Part shown: positions 52,495 through 61,779 of the stretch, piece after piece
How the letters are laid out: the number at the start of each line of letters is the position of its first letter
How positions within the stretch are numbered: position 1 is the first letter of the stretch
Source of the DNA: Desulfovibrio desulfuricans
Lineage (GTDB): Bacteria > Desulfobacterota > Desulfovibrionia > Desulfovibrionales > Desulfovibrionaceae
Reading direction: 5' to 3'
Length of the DNA: 64,000 nt
Assembly (NCBI RefSeq): GCF_024460775.1
Contig: NZ_JANFYZ010000008.1
Coordinates: 62,001-126,000 of the forward strand
Notes under the pieces: generated by a model
What the model was told of the DNA's origin: nothing
Seen by the model: only the letters and a program-made list of their open reading frames with translations
The model's database searches: none
Position numbers and translations under genes: made by a program

Positions 52495-53136
52495 TTAGAA
52501 AAATTCTCCATCAGAATCAGGGGGTTCACTCTTTTCAAAGTACTCTCTGATGTGTCTGGCATTGGCGCTTGCACTGTCCAGAAAGACCACCCACCACACG
52601 GTATCCTTGAGCAGCTCCATGCGCTTGAACTTGTGGCGCTCGTCAGTCATGCGCAGCACTGTTATCTCCAGTTGCTTCTCTGCACCGCTTTCGCCCGCAA
52701 AAACAATCCGCAGGCCAGCACGCAGCATGACGCGCAGGTCTGCCGAAGAATATTGAGAAAGTATTCTGCCTGCCACATCGGTGGCCTTGAGGAAACTGGT
52801 GGCCTGCGCGGATGAAATGCCCACATTGCGCACATCGCCGTTAATCAGCAGTTCCACACGCTTGATGTTGGCCAGATTGATACGGCTGCGGTTGATGACC
52901 TTGCCGTCGCGCAGCACACGGTAATAACACGCCCCGATTTCCTCAGAAACGCCCATAACAACAGTGGCGCTCACATCAGGATAAAAAACGCCGATGCTGG
53001 CCGTCATGCCGGAGGCCCTGGCAATATCGCCCTTCTCCTCTGTGATGCAGCGCAGATGGCGCGCAGTACGCATCCTGGCATTTATATAAATGCCTACAAG
53101 CAGGAGAAACAGCAGGGCGACAATTGTAAGGGTCAT
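52495..53136 (-). CDS. Membrane-anchored protein of unknown function
   Basis: 213 residues. A single membrane helix at the very N-terminus (MTLTIVALLFLLLVGIYIN), then a soluble domain of about 190 residues with alternating strands and helices (TASIGVFYPDVSATVVMGV, LRAGLRIVFAGESGAEKQLEITVL). Not recognised. The start at 53136 has AAGG upstream; an extension to 53220 is possible but lacks a clear site. It lies upstream of the efflux operon on the same strand, separated by 358 bases. Confidence 0.6.
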   Translation of the reverse strand: MTLTIVALLFLLLVGIYINARMRTARHLRCITEEKGDIARASGMTASIGVFYPDVSATVVMGVSEEIGACYYRVLRDGKVINRSRINLANIKRVELLINGDVRNVGISSAQATSFLKATDVAGRILSQYSSADLRVMLRAGLRIVFAGESGAEKQLEITVLRMTDERHKFKRMELLKDTVWWVVFLDSASANARHIREYFEKSEPPDSDGEFF

Positions 53137-53349
53137 GCAAAGCGCCTTGGAGGGTAAGGGATGAAGTATCTGCGCACCCGGCAATCCGGCAGCAGGCAAC
53201 TGCGCGGCGGAGCGGCGCACACTCGCCTTTCAGGGCCAGTTAGCACCTGGAATGCGCCTACAGCAGGCAAAAGCCTGCCCGCATTTCGCGGCCAGAATTT
53301 TCAAAAAAAGTCTGGCCGGGCAGTTAGATTATTTCATTCGCCAACGGCT

Positions 53350-54510
53350 CTAGTCGTCAAATCGCAGGCGCACCAGGGTCCCGGCACGGGCGGCCAGCAA
53401 TTCGGCCACAATGGAAACTGCAATCTGCTGCGGTGTCTCCGCCTCTATGGAAAGGCCAATGGGGCAGCATACGGCAGCCAGTTCCGCATCTGGCACCCCC
53501 TGCTTGCGCAAAACGGCATACACCTGTTCGCGCTTGGTTCTGCTGCCGATCATGCCCACATACTGGGCATGACTTGTCAGAGCCTGAGCCAGGGCCTCGC
53601 GGTCAAAACTGTGCCCGCGCGTGATAATGGCCACAAAATGCCTGCGCCCGATATCGCAGGTCTGCACAAGGTTCTCGTAGCCAGGCAAAACCCGGCAATG
53701 GCGGGCCATGGGGAAGCGCCCCGCATTGGAAAACTCTTCGCGGTCGTCCACCACGTCCACCACAAAGCCGCAGGAATGGGCCAGTCGCGCAACTTCCAGC
53801 GACACATGCCCGCCGCCGCACAGCAAGAGCACGGGCGGCGCATCCAGAGGTTCCACGTAAAGGATGCGCCCGTCAACATCTACCAGCCCGGGGCGGCCCT
53901 TGCGCGTCTCCAGCAGGGGGGTTATCGCGTCCAGCCCCACGGTCACGCCTTCGGTCAAAACGGCATGTTCCGGCAAGGCGTCCACAAACAGCCGCCTCTG
54001 CGGGGTTTCCCCCTCGCCATGCAGCGAAACGCCGTCCTGGCGCAGTTCAACCAGCCATGCACCCCGACCGCCCAGCCGCAGTACTTCTGCCGCGAGGGCG
54101 AACATTTCAGCCTGACGGGGTGGAAGCACCTCGCACAGCACTTCCATGCCGCCGCCGCAGATCATGTCGCTGTTGGGCGTAAAGCCGCTCATGTCGCACG
54201 AAACACGCGCAGAAAGGCCGCTTGCAAGGCTGTTGCGGGCCGCTTCCATGGCGCGCGCTTCAAGCAGGCCGCCGCCCACTGTACCTTCAAATCCGTTGCG
54301 AGTCTGAAGGGCGCGGGTTCCGGCTTCGCGCGGGGCAGAGCCTGTGCGGCTCACCACGGTCACAAGCACCAGAGGTTCGCCCCCAGTCAGCAGGGCCGCA
54401 GCGCGGGCTTCAAGCGTGTCTTCCCACGGGGTTGTCACCAGAGATTCCGGCGTGCCCTTGGGGCCTTCGCCGGCTGAAGGCAACAGAGAGGCATCGTTTT
54501 TCTTACCCAT
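53350..54510 (-). CDS. XdhC/CoxI-family protein
   Basis: 386 residues. XdhC-type proteins carry and sulfurate molybdenum cofactor for xanthine dehydrogenase-like enzymes. The N-terminal XdhC/CoxI domain shows RTGSAPREAGTRAL and GTVGGGLLEARA (about 55-90). The C-terminal Rossmann part has LLLCGGGHVSLEVARLA and VGMIGSRTKREQV. No molybdenum hydroxylase gene is in the window, so the client enzyme is unknown. The ATG at 54510 sits six bases after AGGAGG and overlaps the topA stop by eight bases, which couples it to topA. Confidence 0.85.
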   Translation of the reverse strand: MGKKNDASLLPSAGEGPKGTPESLVTTPWEDTLEARAAALLTGGEPLVLVTVVSRTGSAPREAGTRALQTRNGFEGTVGGGLLEARAMEAARNSLASGLSARVSCDMSGFTPNSDMICGGGMEVLCEVLPPRQAEMFALAAEVLRLGGRGAWLVELRQDGVSLHGEGETPQRRLFVDALPEHAVLTEGVTVGLDAITPLLETRKGRPGLVDVDGRILYVEPLDAPPVLLLCGGGHVSLEVARLAHSCGFVVDVVDDREEFSNAGRFPMARHCRVLPGYENLVQTCDIGRRHFVAIITRGHSFDREALAQALTSHAQYVGMIGSRTKREQVYAVLRKQGVPDAELAAVCCPIGLSIEAETPQQIAVSIVAELLAARAGTLVRLRFDD

Positions 54511-56743
54511 CTCCATCCTCCTTCACATAGCCGCAGCCCTTGACCGGGCAGATGACCTTTGCGCCATCGCGGCTTTTCTTTTCGATCAGATAGGGCGAAT
54601 TGCACCGTGGGCAGGGGCCGGGCACGGGCTTGTCCCACAGGGCAAAATCACACTGCGGGTACTGGTCGCATGAATAAAATATCTTGCCGCGCTTGGTGCT
54701 TTTTTCCACCAGAGACCCTTTGCCGCAACGTGGGCAAGGCACCCCGGTGGAAAGCGGAGCCGCGTACTTGCAATCAGGATAGCCCGTGCAGGCAATGAAG
54801 CTGCTGCCAGTGCGGGACTTCTTGATCACCAGGTCTTTGCCGCACTGCGGGCAGTCTCCTACCTTTTCATACTGGGGCTTTTCCTGGGCCACGGCTTCCA
54901 CGGTGCCGTCTTCCGTACGCTCAAAATTGCTGGTGTAGCGGCATTCCGGATAGCCGGAACAGGCCAGAAAAGCCCCGGCCTTGCCAAACTTGATGAGCAG
55001 ATCCTTGCCGCACTCCGGGCAGGGCAGGTTTGCGGGCATGCCCCCCTTGAGGCTCTTCATATTCTTGGACGCAGCAGCCAGCGTGGGATTGAAATCTTCC
55101 GAAAAACGCCGCAGCAGTTCGACCCACTGTTCTTGACCTTCGGCCACCTTGTCCAGGTTTTCTTCCATCTGGGCGGTGAAACCCACGTCCATGAGCTTGC
55201 CGAAATGCTCCACAAGCTGGGTGCATACCACGCGCCCAAGGTCGGTGGGCACAAAATGGCGCTCTTTCAGGCTCACGTATTCCCTGTCCTGAAGGGTGGA
55301 AATAATGGCCGCATAAGTGGAAGGACGCCCGATGCCCAGTTCTTCCAGCTCGCGCACAAGGCTTGCTTCGCTGAAGCGGGCCGGGGGCTGGGTGAACTTC
55401 TGCTCCTTGTCGAGCTTTTCGAGCGTGAGCGTCTGCCCTGCGGTCAGAGGCGGCAGTTCAGCGTCCGCCTCATCCTTGCCGCGCGGCATGGCCGCCAGAA
55501 AACCGGGGAACAACAGGCGCTCGCCCTTGGCCTTCCACTGCGTATGCGCGCAGGCAATACTGGCCGTGGTGTCGTGAAAGCGCGCCCCGGCCATCTGCGA
55601 GGCCACAAAGCGCGACCAGATGAGCCGATAAAGATTGTACTGCTCCGGCGGCAGGTGAGTTTTCACCTCATCGGGCGTGATGGTCACGTCAACAGGGCGG
55701 ATGGCTTCATGCGCGTCCTGCGCGCCGCCCTTGGCCTTGTAGACCCTGGCCCGCTTGGGCAGATATTCCTTGCCAAAGCTGCCTTCAATAAAGGCCTTGG
55801 CTGCATCGCGGGCTTCATCGGCAATGCGTGTGGAGTCGGTACGCATGTAAGTGATGAGGGCCGTAAGCCCCCTGTCGCCCAGTTCAACGCCTTCGTACAG
55901 ACGCTGGGCAATATTCATGGTGCGCTTGGCAGTGTACGAAAGGCGCTGGTTGGCAGCCTGCTGCAAGGTTGAGGTAATGAAGGGCGGCTGCGGGGCGCGT
56001 TCGCGCTCTTTTTCTTCCACGCTTTCTACCACAAAGGGCTTGCCCGCCATGGCGTCTTCAATATCCTTGGCCTGGGCCGCATTGCTGACCACGGCCTTTT
56101 TTCCGCCTACCTTGGCAAGCTCGGCCTTGAACGGCGGCGGCACGTCGGCTGCCAGCAAGGCTTTGAACAGCCAGTATTCTTCGGGCTTGAAGACCTCGCG
56201 GGCCTCCTCGCGCTCAACAATGAGGCGCAGGGCCACCGACTGCACGCGCCCGGCAGAAATGCCGCGCTTGATGGACTTCCACAGCAGGGGCGAAATTTTG
56301 TAGCCCACCAGACGATCCAGCACACGGCGGGCCTGCTGCGCGTCAAAAAGATGTCCGTTGAGCTCGCGCGGGTGCGCCAAGGCTTCTTTCACCGCCTTGG
56401 CCGTGATTTCGTTAAACTGGATGCGTTTGATATCCTTGGCTTTGTCGCGGATAAGTTCCGCCACATGCCAGGCAATGGCCTCTCCCTCGCGGTCGGGGTC
56501 GGGCGCGAGATATACGGTATCGGCCTTGGAAGCGGCCGCGCGGAGTTCGCTGACCACATTTTTTTTATTGTCTATAACCTCGTAGTGCGGCGCAAAATCG
56601 TTGGCTTCGTCCACACCAAGCGAGCTGGACGGCAGGTCGCGCACATGGCCAACACTGGCCTGCACCATGTACTGCGGCCCCAGAAACTTCTTGATGGTCT
56701 TCACCTTGGCGGGTGATTCCACAATGATAAGCTGTTTGCCCAT
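54503..56743 (-). CDS. topA: DNA topoisomerase I
   Basis: 746 residues. Relaxes negative supercoils. TOPRIM domain at the N-terminus (LIIVESPAKVKTIKKFLG, with acidic metal site PDPDREGEAIAWH), and the catalytic Tyr in LTALITYMRTDSTR near residue 290-300. Four C-terminal Cys4 zinc ribbons (for example CPECGKDLLIKF...CSGYPEC and CPRCGKGSLVEKS...CDQYPQC) end the protein; the last is CPRCNSPYLIEKK...CPVKGC. The start has GAGGGG. It overlaps XdhC by eight bases. Confidence 0.96.
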   Translation of the reverse strand: MGKQLIIVESPAKVKTIKKFLGPQYMVQASVGHVRDLPSSSLGVDEANDFAPHYEVIDNKKNVVSELRAAASKADTVYLAPDPDREGEAIAWHVAELIRDKAKDIKRIQFNEITAKAVKEALAHPRELNGHLFDAQQARRVLDRLVGYKISPLLWKSIKRGISAGRVQSVALRLIVEREEAREVFKPEEYWLFKALLAADVPPPFKAELAKVGGKKAVVSNAAQAKDIEDAMAGKPFVVESVEEKERERAPQPPFITSTLQQAANQRLSYTAKRTMNIAQRLYEGVELGDRGLTALITYMRTDSTRIADEARDAAKAFIEGSFGKEYLPKRARVYKAKGGAQDAHEAIRPVDVTITPDEVKTHLPPEQYNLYRLIWSRFVASQMAGARFHDTTASIACAHTQWKAKGERLLFPGFLAAMPRGKDEADAELPPLTAGQTLTLEKLDKEQKFTQPPARFSEASLVRELEELGIGRPSTYAAIISTLQDREYVSLKERHFVPTDLGRVVCTQLVEHFGKLMDVGFTAQMEENLDKVAEGQEQWVELLRRFSEDFNPTLAAASKNMKSLKGGMPANLPCPECGKDLLIKFGKAGAFLACSGYPECRYTSNFERTEDGTVEAVAQEKPQYEKVGDCPQCGKDLVIKKSRTGSSFIACTGYPDCKYAAPLSTGVPCPRCGKGSLVEKSTKRGKIFYSCDQYPQCDFALWDKPVPGPCPRCNSPYLIEKKSRDGAKVICPVKGCGYVKEDGDG

Positions 56744-57076
56744 GCTGCCCCTCGGTTATCTCGTGCTTGCCGGCAAAAAACGTGCGGCCCTGTTAACGTT
56801 CACGCCATCGCGTGGCTGCCGCGCGCACCCTGCACCGTCACTTATATGGTTGCCAGCGCGGCGTTTTCACGCAATTTTTCTTGCGTGCAATCGCAACGCA
56901 ACACGCCCGCGCAACGATTATTTTCCGTTGCCAAAATCCATTGCAGCGCCATAACGCCCCGTTGGCGGCAATGCGCGACACAACCAATAGCGTCAAGTAC
57001 GAAGCATTTGTCAAGTCCCGACCTGTCTCAGCTCCATACGCCAGCACCGCTTATCCTGGGGGCAACCGTGCCAAAC
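56744..57076. other. Divergent intergenic region between topA and the first lipoprotein gene
   Basis: No gene seen here. It is relatively AT-rich near 56840-56940. It should contain the topA promoter on the minus strand, which I could not define. Confidence 0.4.
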
Positions 57077-57105
57077 TGGACAGCAAGGCCAATCTGCGCT
57101 ATTTA
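57077..57105 (+). promoter_or_regulatory. Possible promoter of the first TraT-like lipoprotein gene
   Basis: TGGACA, exactly 17 bases, TATTTA. Transcription would begin near 57112, about 25 bases before the ATG at 57138. Confidence 0.45.
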
Positions 57106-57137
57106 TGATAGTGTCGTTCAAAATTGCAAGGAAGCAT

Positions 57138-57848
57138 ATGACAATCTGTTTTCTGCCACGTAACTTTTTTGCGGCTCTGTGCCTGCTGACCATGTTTGCT
57201 TTTGGCGCGGGTTGCGCCACGCATCAGGAGCAGCCGGGCACCCCGCCTGCCGCAGATTCCGGAGCGCAGCCAGGCAGCGATACAGATGTTTCTGATGCAC
57301 CGCTGCAAAGTGTGCAGGTGCGCAAAGGGCAGACCGTGCACGTGGCAGTGAGCGGCGGCGATGCCTCGTTTAACGCCGACTTTGAATCCATGCTCACGAG
57401 TTATTTGCAGAGCGAAAAAGATCTGACCCCCGCCGATTCGGCGCAAAAGGCAGACCTGCTCATACGCGTGAAGGTAGAGGACATATACCCTCTGGGTTCG
57501 CGCAACGCCCCTGTGAGCGCAGGGCATGCCCTGGGTTCAACCGCCACCGGAGCCATGCTGGGCGTGCTGCTTGGCGGCACAACCGGCGGCAGAAGCGGGG
57601 CAGCCTGGGGGGCAGGCGCCGGAGCGGCCCTTGGCCTGGGCGTGGCCCTACTGGACAGTTCCGGCAAAAGCAAAATATGGGGAATGAAAGCTCTCGTGGG
57701 CGTGGGCCGCAACGGACGGGAACCGTCAGATGCGGACATGCACCGCACCACGGTGCGCGCTGAGGGAGCCAACATGGGCAAGGAGGAAATCCTGCCCGCC
57801 CTAGAGGACACATTAAGCCGAAAGATTCTCGAGTCGCTGCGCTCCTGA
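57138..57848 (+). CDS. Lipoprotein with glycine-zipper segment, TraT-like
   Basis: 236 residues. Signal with lipobox FGAGC (Cys near residue 26) predicts lipidation. A folded part (about 60-125) is followed by a glycine-zipper stretch (about 128-175, LGSTATGAMLGVLLGGTTGG and more), a layout seen in TraT-type outer-membrane lipoproteins and in small surface-exclusion or complement-resistance proteins. The ATG at 57138 follows AAGGA. The next gene is a similar lipoprotein, so the two may form a pair. Confidence 0.65.
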   Translation: MTICFLPRNFFAALCLLTMFAFGAGCATHQEQPGTPPAADSGAQPGSDTDVSDAPLQSVQVRKGQTVHVAVSGGDASFNADFESMLTSYLQSEKDLTPADSAQKADLLIRVKVEDIYPLGSRNAPVSAGHALGSTATGAMLGVLLGGTTGGRSGAAWGAGAGAALGLGVALLDSSGKSKIWGMKALVGVGRNGREPSDADMHRTTVRAEGANMGKEEILPALEDTLSRKILESLRS

Positions 57849-57870
57849 TTTCGCGCCAACGCTATCCGTA

Positions 57871-57895
57871 TTCCAGCCCTCGCCCCGCGAGGCTG
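57871..57895 (+). terminator. Hairpin between the two lipoprotein genes
   Basis: CCAGC-C-CTCGC pairs with GCGAG-GCTGG around a short loop. No U tract follows. Confidence 0.35.
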
Positions 57896-57971
57896 GTCGC
57901 AAATATTATCTCCCCCCCGAATACAACTCAGATCCGCGCCTTTTTTGGCGGCGGCATCTCAAAGGAGCAGT

Positions 57972-58607
57972 ATGTCCTTTATCCGCTATATTCTGATGCT
58001 GTGCCTGGCCGTTGCCTCCCTGTGCGGGTGCGTGCGCCAACCGGCGGACGCCGCACGTGTGGAAGTGCTGCGTCAGGGCCAGATTGAGGAGCCGGAAGCC
58101 GATGTGAACATCCATCCGGCGGTTTATGTTAACGTGCGCGATAATACCAACAAGGTTTTCGGCCTGCGCACCCAGGTGGAAACATGGCTGCAACGCCAGG
58201 GCTATGCGGTAGTGCCAAACCCCAGCGAGGCTGGCTACATCCTCCAGATAGTCGTGCTTGCTGCCGGGACGACCGCACCGGAAACCGCCCGCCAGGTGGT
58301 GACTGCAGGGTATGACGCCCCCTCGCAACTGAGCGGCAAGGGCGGCACCGCCCTGGTGGCGGATGTTTTGCTGGTGCAGCGCCATGTCCCCAGCACTCAG
58401 GGTTCCCGCCGCACAAACCTCAAAAACATTGGCAAACGCAATGCCGTTGGCAGCAGCCAGATGCGCATTGCCCTGCTCGTCCATCAGGAATTCAAGACGG
58501 GCGCGGGCATGCCCCCGGTCTTTGCCGAAACGCTTGCCAAGGAACTGGCGACTTCCGTTCACAGCGCCAACACCGAAGAAGCACCAGCCCAACCCGCCAA
58601 GCAGTAA
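57972..58607 (+). CDS. TraT-like lipoprotein without glycine zipper
   Basis: 211 residues. Lipobox LCGC (Cys near residue 20). The segment VYVNVRDNTNKVFGLRTQVETWLQRQGYAVVPNPSEAGYILQ, read here in parts (VYVNVRDNTN, LQRQGYAVVPNPSEAGY), matches the TraT core in spacing and key residues. The glycine-zipper of classical TraT is missing, while the preceding lipoprotein has one. Surface exposure is an inference. The start follows AAAGGAG, and a strong terminator closes the pair. Confidence 0.68.
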   Translation: MSFIRYILMLCLAVASLCGCVRQPADAARVEVLRQGQIEEPEADVNIHPAVYVNVRDNTNKVFGLRTQVETWLQRQGYAVVPNPSEAGYILQIVVLAAGTTAPETARQVVTAGYDAPSQLSGKGGTALVADVLLVQRHVPSTQGSRRTNLKNIGKRNAVGSSQMRIALLVHQEFKTGAGMPPVFAETLAKELATSVHSANTEEAPAQPAKQ

Positions 58608-58658
58608 CCGCTTCCGCTCGGAAGGGGCAGCCTGATCCCATACCCCATTGCCTTTCCC

Positions 58659-58693
58659 AAGGGCAACCGATGCTGTCGGTTGCCCTTGTTATT
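58659..58693 (+). terminator. Terminator after the lipoprotein pair
   Basis: AAGGGCAACCGA and TCGGTTGCCCTT form a perfect 12-bp stem with a 5-base loop, followed by GTTATT. Confidence 0.75.
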
Positions 58694-58791
58694 GATGGCA
58701 ACCCTCACTGGTTCCTCCGCCAGCGTCAGCATTCCGGCGCAGGCCCGACCCGCAAAATATAACCTGTCGTTTTACCCGCGCATATCCAGAG

Positions 58792-58808
58792 TTGGCACTG
58801 TACTTGCT
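58792..58808 (+). promoter_or_regulatory. Near-consensus sigma54 promoter
   Basis: TTGGCACTGTACTTGCT matches the YTGGCACGrNNNTTGCW pattern at every conserved position except one, with GG and GC 12 bases apart. The start point would be near 58819, 30 bases before the lysozyme-like gene. Confidence 0.88.
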
Positions 58809-58848
58809 TTTTCCTCAACGCGGAGCCTCAGGCCCGCAGGAGGAACAC

Positions 58849-59982
58849 ATGGCACTTTCCAATTTTCTGATCCGCCCCCCATCTGATGCACAAAAGGCCC
58901 AGGCGGGAGCACCACGCCGCACTGCGCCTGCGCAGGCCGGAAACCCTGCGTCCTTTGCCAACATCATGAGCGGCCAGACCACCAATGCGGAAAACGCCAG
59001 CACGGCCGAAATGCAGCGTGCAGGCATGGCCCTGGCTGGGAATACGGGGCAGCAGGGCATGGTACTGGCAGGGCGTTCGCCCAGCGATCTTGCCCGCGCG
59101 CAGGTGTTCAGCAAGGCAGAAACCGACATGCGCCAGACCAAGGCCATTGACAGCCTCATGCAGACAGTATCCGGCGGCAACTCAACCCTTGATCTTGCCC
59201 GCAGCATGGGTACTGCCCGCCATCTGCGCTCCATGACCAGCGCCATGGACAACCGCATCAAGGGGCTCAACATGGGTGATTTTGTCCATTCGCGCACCCA
59301 GCCCCAGGCTCAGGCCCGCACCAAACCCTCGCATAAGGTAGAGGACATGGAGCTCGGTCAGCTTTCAGCCCGCTTTGAGTCTGGCAGCGACGGCATTGCC
59401 GCCGTGGGCTATGACCGCAATGGCGGCACCTCCTACGGCAAGTATCAGGTATCGTCCCGCGCGGGCAGCCTGAAGGATTTTTTAGATTTTCTGGATACGG
59501 AAGCCCCGGATCTTTCCAAGCGCCTGCGCTCCTCCGGCCCCGGCAACACGGGCAGCCGCAAGGGCGCCATGCCCGATACGTGGCGCGCCATCGCCAGCGA
59601 ACAGCCCGAGCGTTTTGAGGATCTTCAGGAGGCCTTTGTGCGTCAGAGCCATTACAAGCCCGCGCTGGATTCCATCGCACAACGCATCGGCCTGAACCCA
59701 GACAAGGTTTCCACAGCCATGCGCGAGGTTATCTGGAGCACATCCGTACAGCACGGCCCTGCTGGCGCGGCACGCATATTCGAGCGGGCGCACGCCATGA
59801 GCGGCAAACCGACCGATGCGGCCTATGAGCGCAACCTCATCAACAACGTGTACAACATACGCGTGGGGCAGTTCGGATCTTCCGACAGCAATATTCAGGC
59901 AGCCGTGGCCAACCGCTTCAAGCAGGAAAAGGCCCTGGCCCTGAACCTTCTGAACGGCGGCAAAACCTCGGCGCTGGCATAA
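58849..59982 (+). CDS. Lysozyme-like protein (VgrG/phage-tail type domain), probable flagellar or secretion accessory
   Basis: 377 residues, start after AGGAGGAA. The N-terminal 170 residues are low in complexity and rich in Ala, Gln and Met, without a signal peptide. The C-terminal 190 residues look like the lysozyme-like domain of Vgr-related proteins: LSARFESGSDGIAAVGYD, GGTSYGKYQVSSRAGS, a Glu (ESG) as likely acid, and VIWSTSVQHGP. A wall-cutting role for rod or export passage is an inference, supported by the sigma54 promoter directly upstream, which in this window accompanies flagellar genes. It is not the canonical FlgJ form. Confidence 0.62.
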   Translation: MALSNFLIRPPSDAQKAQAGAPRRTAPAQAGNPASFANIMSGQTTNAENASTAEMQRAGMALAGNTGQQGMVLAGRSPSDLARAQVFSKAETDMRQTKAIDSLMQTVSGGNSTLDLARSMGTARHLRSMTSAMDNRIKGLNMGDFVHSRTQPQAQARTKPSHKVEDMELGQLSARFESGSDGIAAVGYDRNGGTSYGKYQVSSRAGSLKDFLDFLDTEAPDLSKRLRSSGPGNTGSRKGAMPDTWRAIASEQPERFEDLQEAFVRQSHYKPALDSIAQRIGLNPDKVSTAMREVIWSTSVQHGPAGAARIFERAHAMSGKPTDAAYERNLINNVYNIRVGQFGSSDSNIQAAVANRFKQEKALALNLLNGGKTSALA

Positions 59983-59994
59983 GGCAGTCAACCA

Positions 59995-61722
59995 ATGGAG
60001 ACCACCTGCTCTGCGGCTGACCGCTCAGGCACCACACTGGTCATCAACCTGACGCGATTTGGCGACCTGCTGCAATGCCAGCCCCTCATTGAAGATCTGC
60101 ATTGTCAGGGCCAGGCAGTGCATCTGGTGTGCCTGGACAATTTTTCCAGCGCCCAGCCCCTGCTGCGCCATGTGGAGCGCACCTGGCCCCTGCCCGGCGC
60201 GCGGCTCATGGCCGACATGGACAAGGATTGGCGCATCGCAACGGCGCTTCTGCTGGAATTTGCCCGCGCCGTCAGGAGCGAGGCCAGGCCCGACTGCGTC
60301 GTCAACCTGACCACTACCCTGCCTGCGCGGCTGCTCACTGGCCTGCTGGCTGGCGGGCAGGTGGACGGGCAGGCCGAAATTCGAGGTTTCTGCCTAGACG
60401 CGCACGGTTTTGGGCAAAACAGGGGCATCTGGTCCACATTTCTGAACAGCGGCGCTACAAACCGACTGAGCGCCCCCTTTAATCTTGCGGATATGTTCCG
60501 CATGGTGGGCGCTCCGCACACGCCAGCAGCCGCAGACGTGCAACCACGCCAGCGGCTGGCTGATCCGCCAGGGGAAGCCCTGGTTGCGGCGGACGCCCTG
60601 CTTGCCGAGGCTCCGCCAGAGACATGCGGTTTTGTGGCCATGCAGCTGGGCGCAAGCGAAGCCCGGCGGCAGTGGCCCGCACATTTTTTTGCCGAGGTGG
60701 GCGACCGGCTGTGGCGCGATCGCAAGCTCTGCCCGGTGCTGCTTGGCTCACCTGCAGAACGCCCGCTGGCCGAGGCCTATGCCCAGGCTGCCCAAGGGCA
60801 TTGGGTGGATGCCGTGGGCAAAACCAACCTCACCCAACTGGCGGCACTGCTACGCCGGTCAAAATTGTTGTTTACCAACGATACCGGAACGATGCATCTA
60901 GCTGCAGGCCTTGGCGTGCCCTGCCTGGCCATATTTCTAGCCACGGCCCAGCCCTGCGACACCGGCCCCTATTTGCCCGGATGCTGCTGCCTGGAACCTG
61001 CCCTGCCCTGCCATCCCTGCCCCTTTGGCCGCCCCTGCCCCAATAATCTGGCATGTGTGACGCACATCAGCCCCCGGAGCGTGGAATCCCTCGCCCTGTC
61101 ATGGCTTGACGCTGGACGATGGGATGCCGCACCGCTTGACCTTGTGGGGCGCGAGGCCCGCGTATGGCTGACGGAACAGGATGACAAGGGATTTATGACC
61201 GTGCGCTGCCTTACGGAGCACGCCGCCGAGGATCGCAGCCTCTGGCTTGCGCAGCAGCGGACTTTCTGGCGTCAGATACTTGACGAACTGGACGGCGCGG
61301 CCCGGCCCGCAGCGGCGGAGCAAGGGAGCTCGGATACACGTCAGCCTGAAGAAAATGCCCCTTCATCATCTGCACATGGCACCGCCCATGCGGACGATTC
61401 GGCTGGCGCTTTTTCTGCCGGATTTTCGCACCGTATGGCGGCATCGCTGGAGCAGGCCGCACAACTTTTTGAAATGCTTACGCAACAGGGGCAACTGTTA
61501 GGCAAAAGCCCCAAGGCAGGGCAATTGTTTTTGCGTAATTGCGAACGCCTGCAAACGGTTTTTGACGCCTGCCCCGAGCTGCGCTCGTTGGGGGCCTTCT
61601 GGCGTGAACTGCGCCAGGAACGCGGCGACCGGCTGGACGACCTGCTGGAGCTTACTGCCCAGCTTGGCGCGCATTTCGTTATCTGGCGCCATAAATTTAC
61701 CGATGGCACGTCATTTGCTTAA
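59995..61722 (+). CDS. GT9-family glycosyltransferase with C-terminal extension
   Basis: 575 residues. The N-terminal 400 residues are a heptosyltransferase-like GT9 fold: LVINLTRFGDLLQCQPLI at about 14-31, VAMQLGASEARRQWP, and LFTNDTGTMHLAAGLGVPCLAIF (about 292-315), with a Cys-rich loop ALPCHPCPFGRPCPNN shortly after. The last 170 residues are a low-complexity linker followed by a helical region absent in LPS heptosyltransferases. A plausible role is to glycosylate a surface or flagellar protein, given its place after a sigma54 promoter, but this is inferred. It starts 12 bases after the previous gene. Confidence 0.75.
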   Translation: METTCSAADRSGTTLVINLTRFGDLLQCQPLIEDLHCQGQAVHLVCLDNFSSAQPLLRHVERTWPLPGARLMADMDKDWRIATALLLEFARAVRSEARPDCVVNLTTTLPARLLTGLLAGGQVDGQAEIRGFCLDAHGFGQNRGIWSTFLNSGATNRLSAPFNLADMFRMVGAPHTPAAADVQPRQRLADPPGEALVAADALLAEAPPETCGFVAMQLGASEARRQWPAHFFAEVGDRLWRDRKLCPVLLGSPAERPLAEAYAQAAQGHWVDAVGKTNLTQLAALLRRSKLLFTNDTGTMHLAAGLGVPCLAIFLATAQPCDTGPYLPGCCCLEPALPCHPCPFGRPCPNNLACVTHISPRSVESLALSWLDAGRWDAAPLDLVGREARVWLTEQDDKGFMTVRCLTEHAAEDRSLWLAQQRTFWRQILDELDGAARPAAAEQGSSDTRQPEENAPSSSAHGTAHADDSAGAFSAGFSHRMAASLEQAAQLFEMLTQQGQLLGKSPKAGQLFLRNCERLQTVFDACPELRSLGAFWRELRQERGDRLDDLLELTAQLGAHFVIWRHKFTDGTSFA

Positions 61723-61779
61723 ACATACTCAGAACACATTACGGTAAAATCTTCCCTGTGGGGAGAGGAGGGAACTGGA

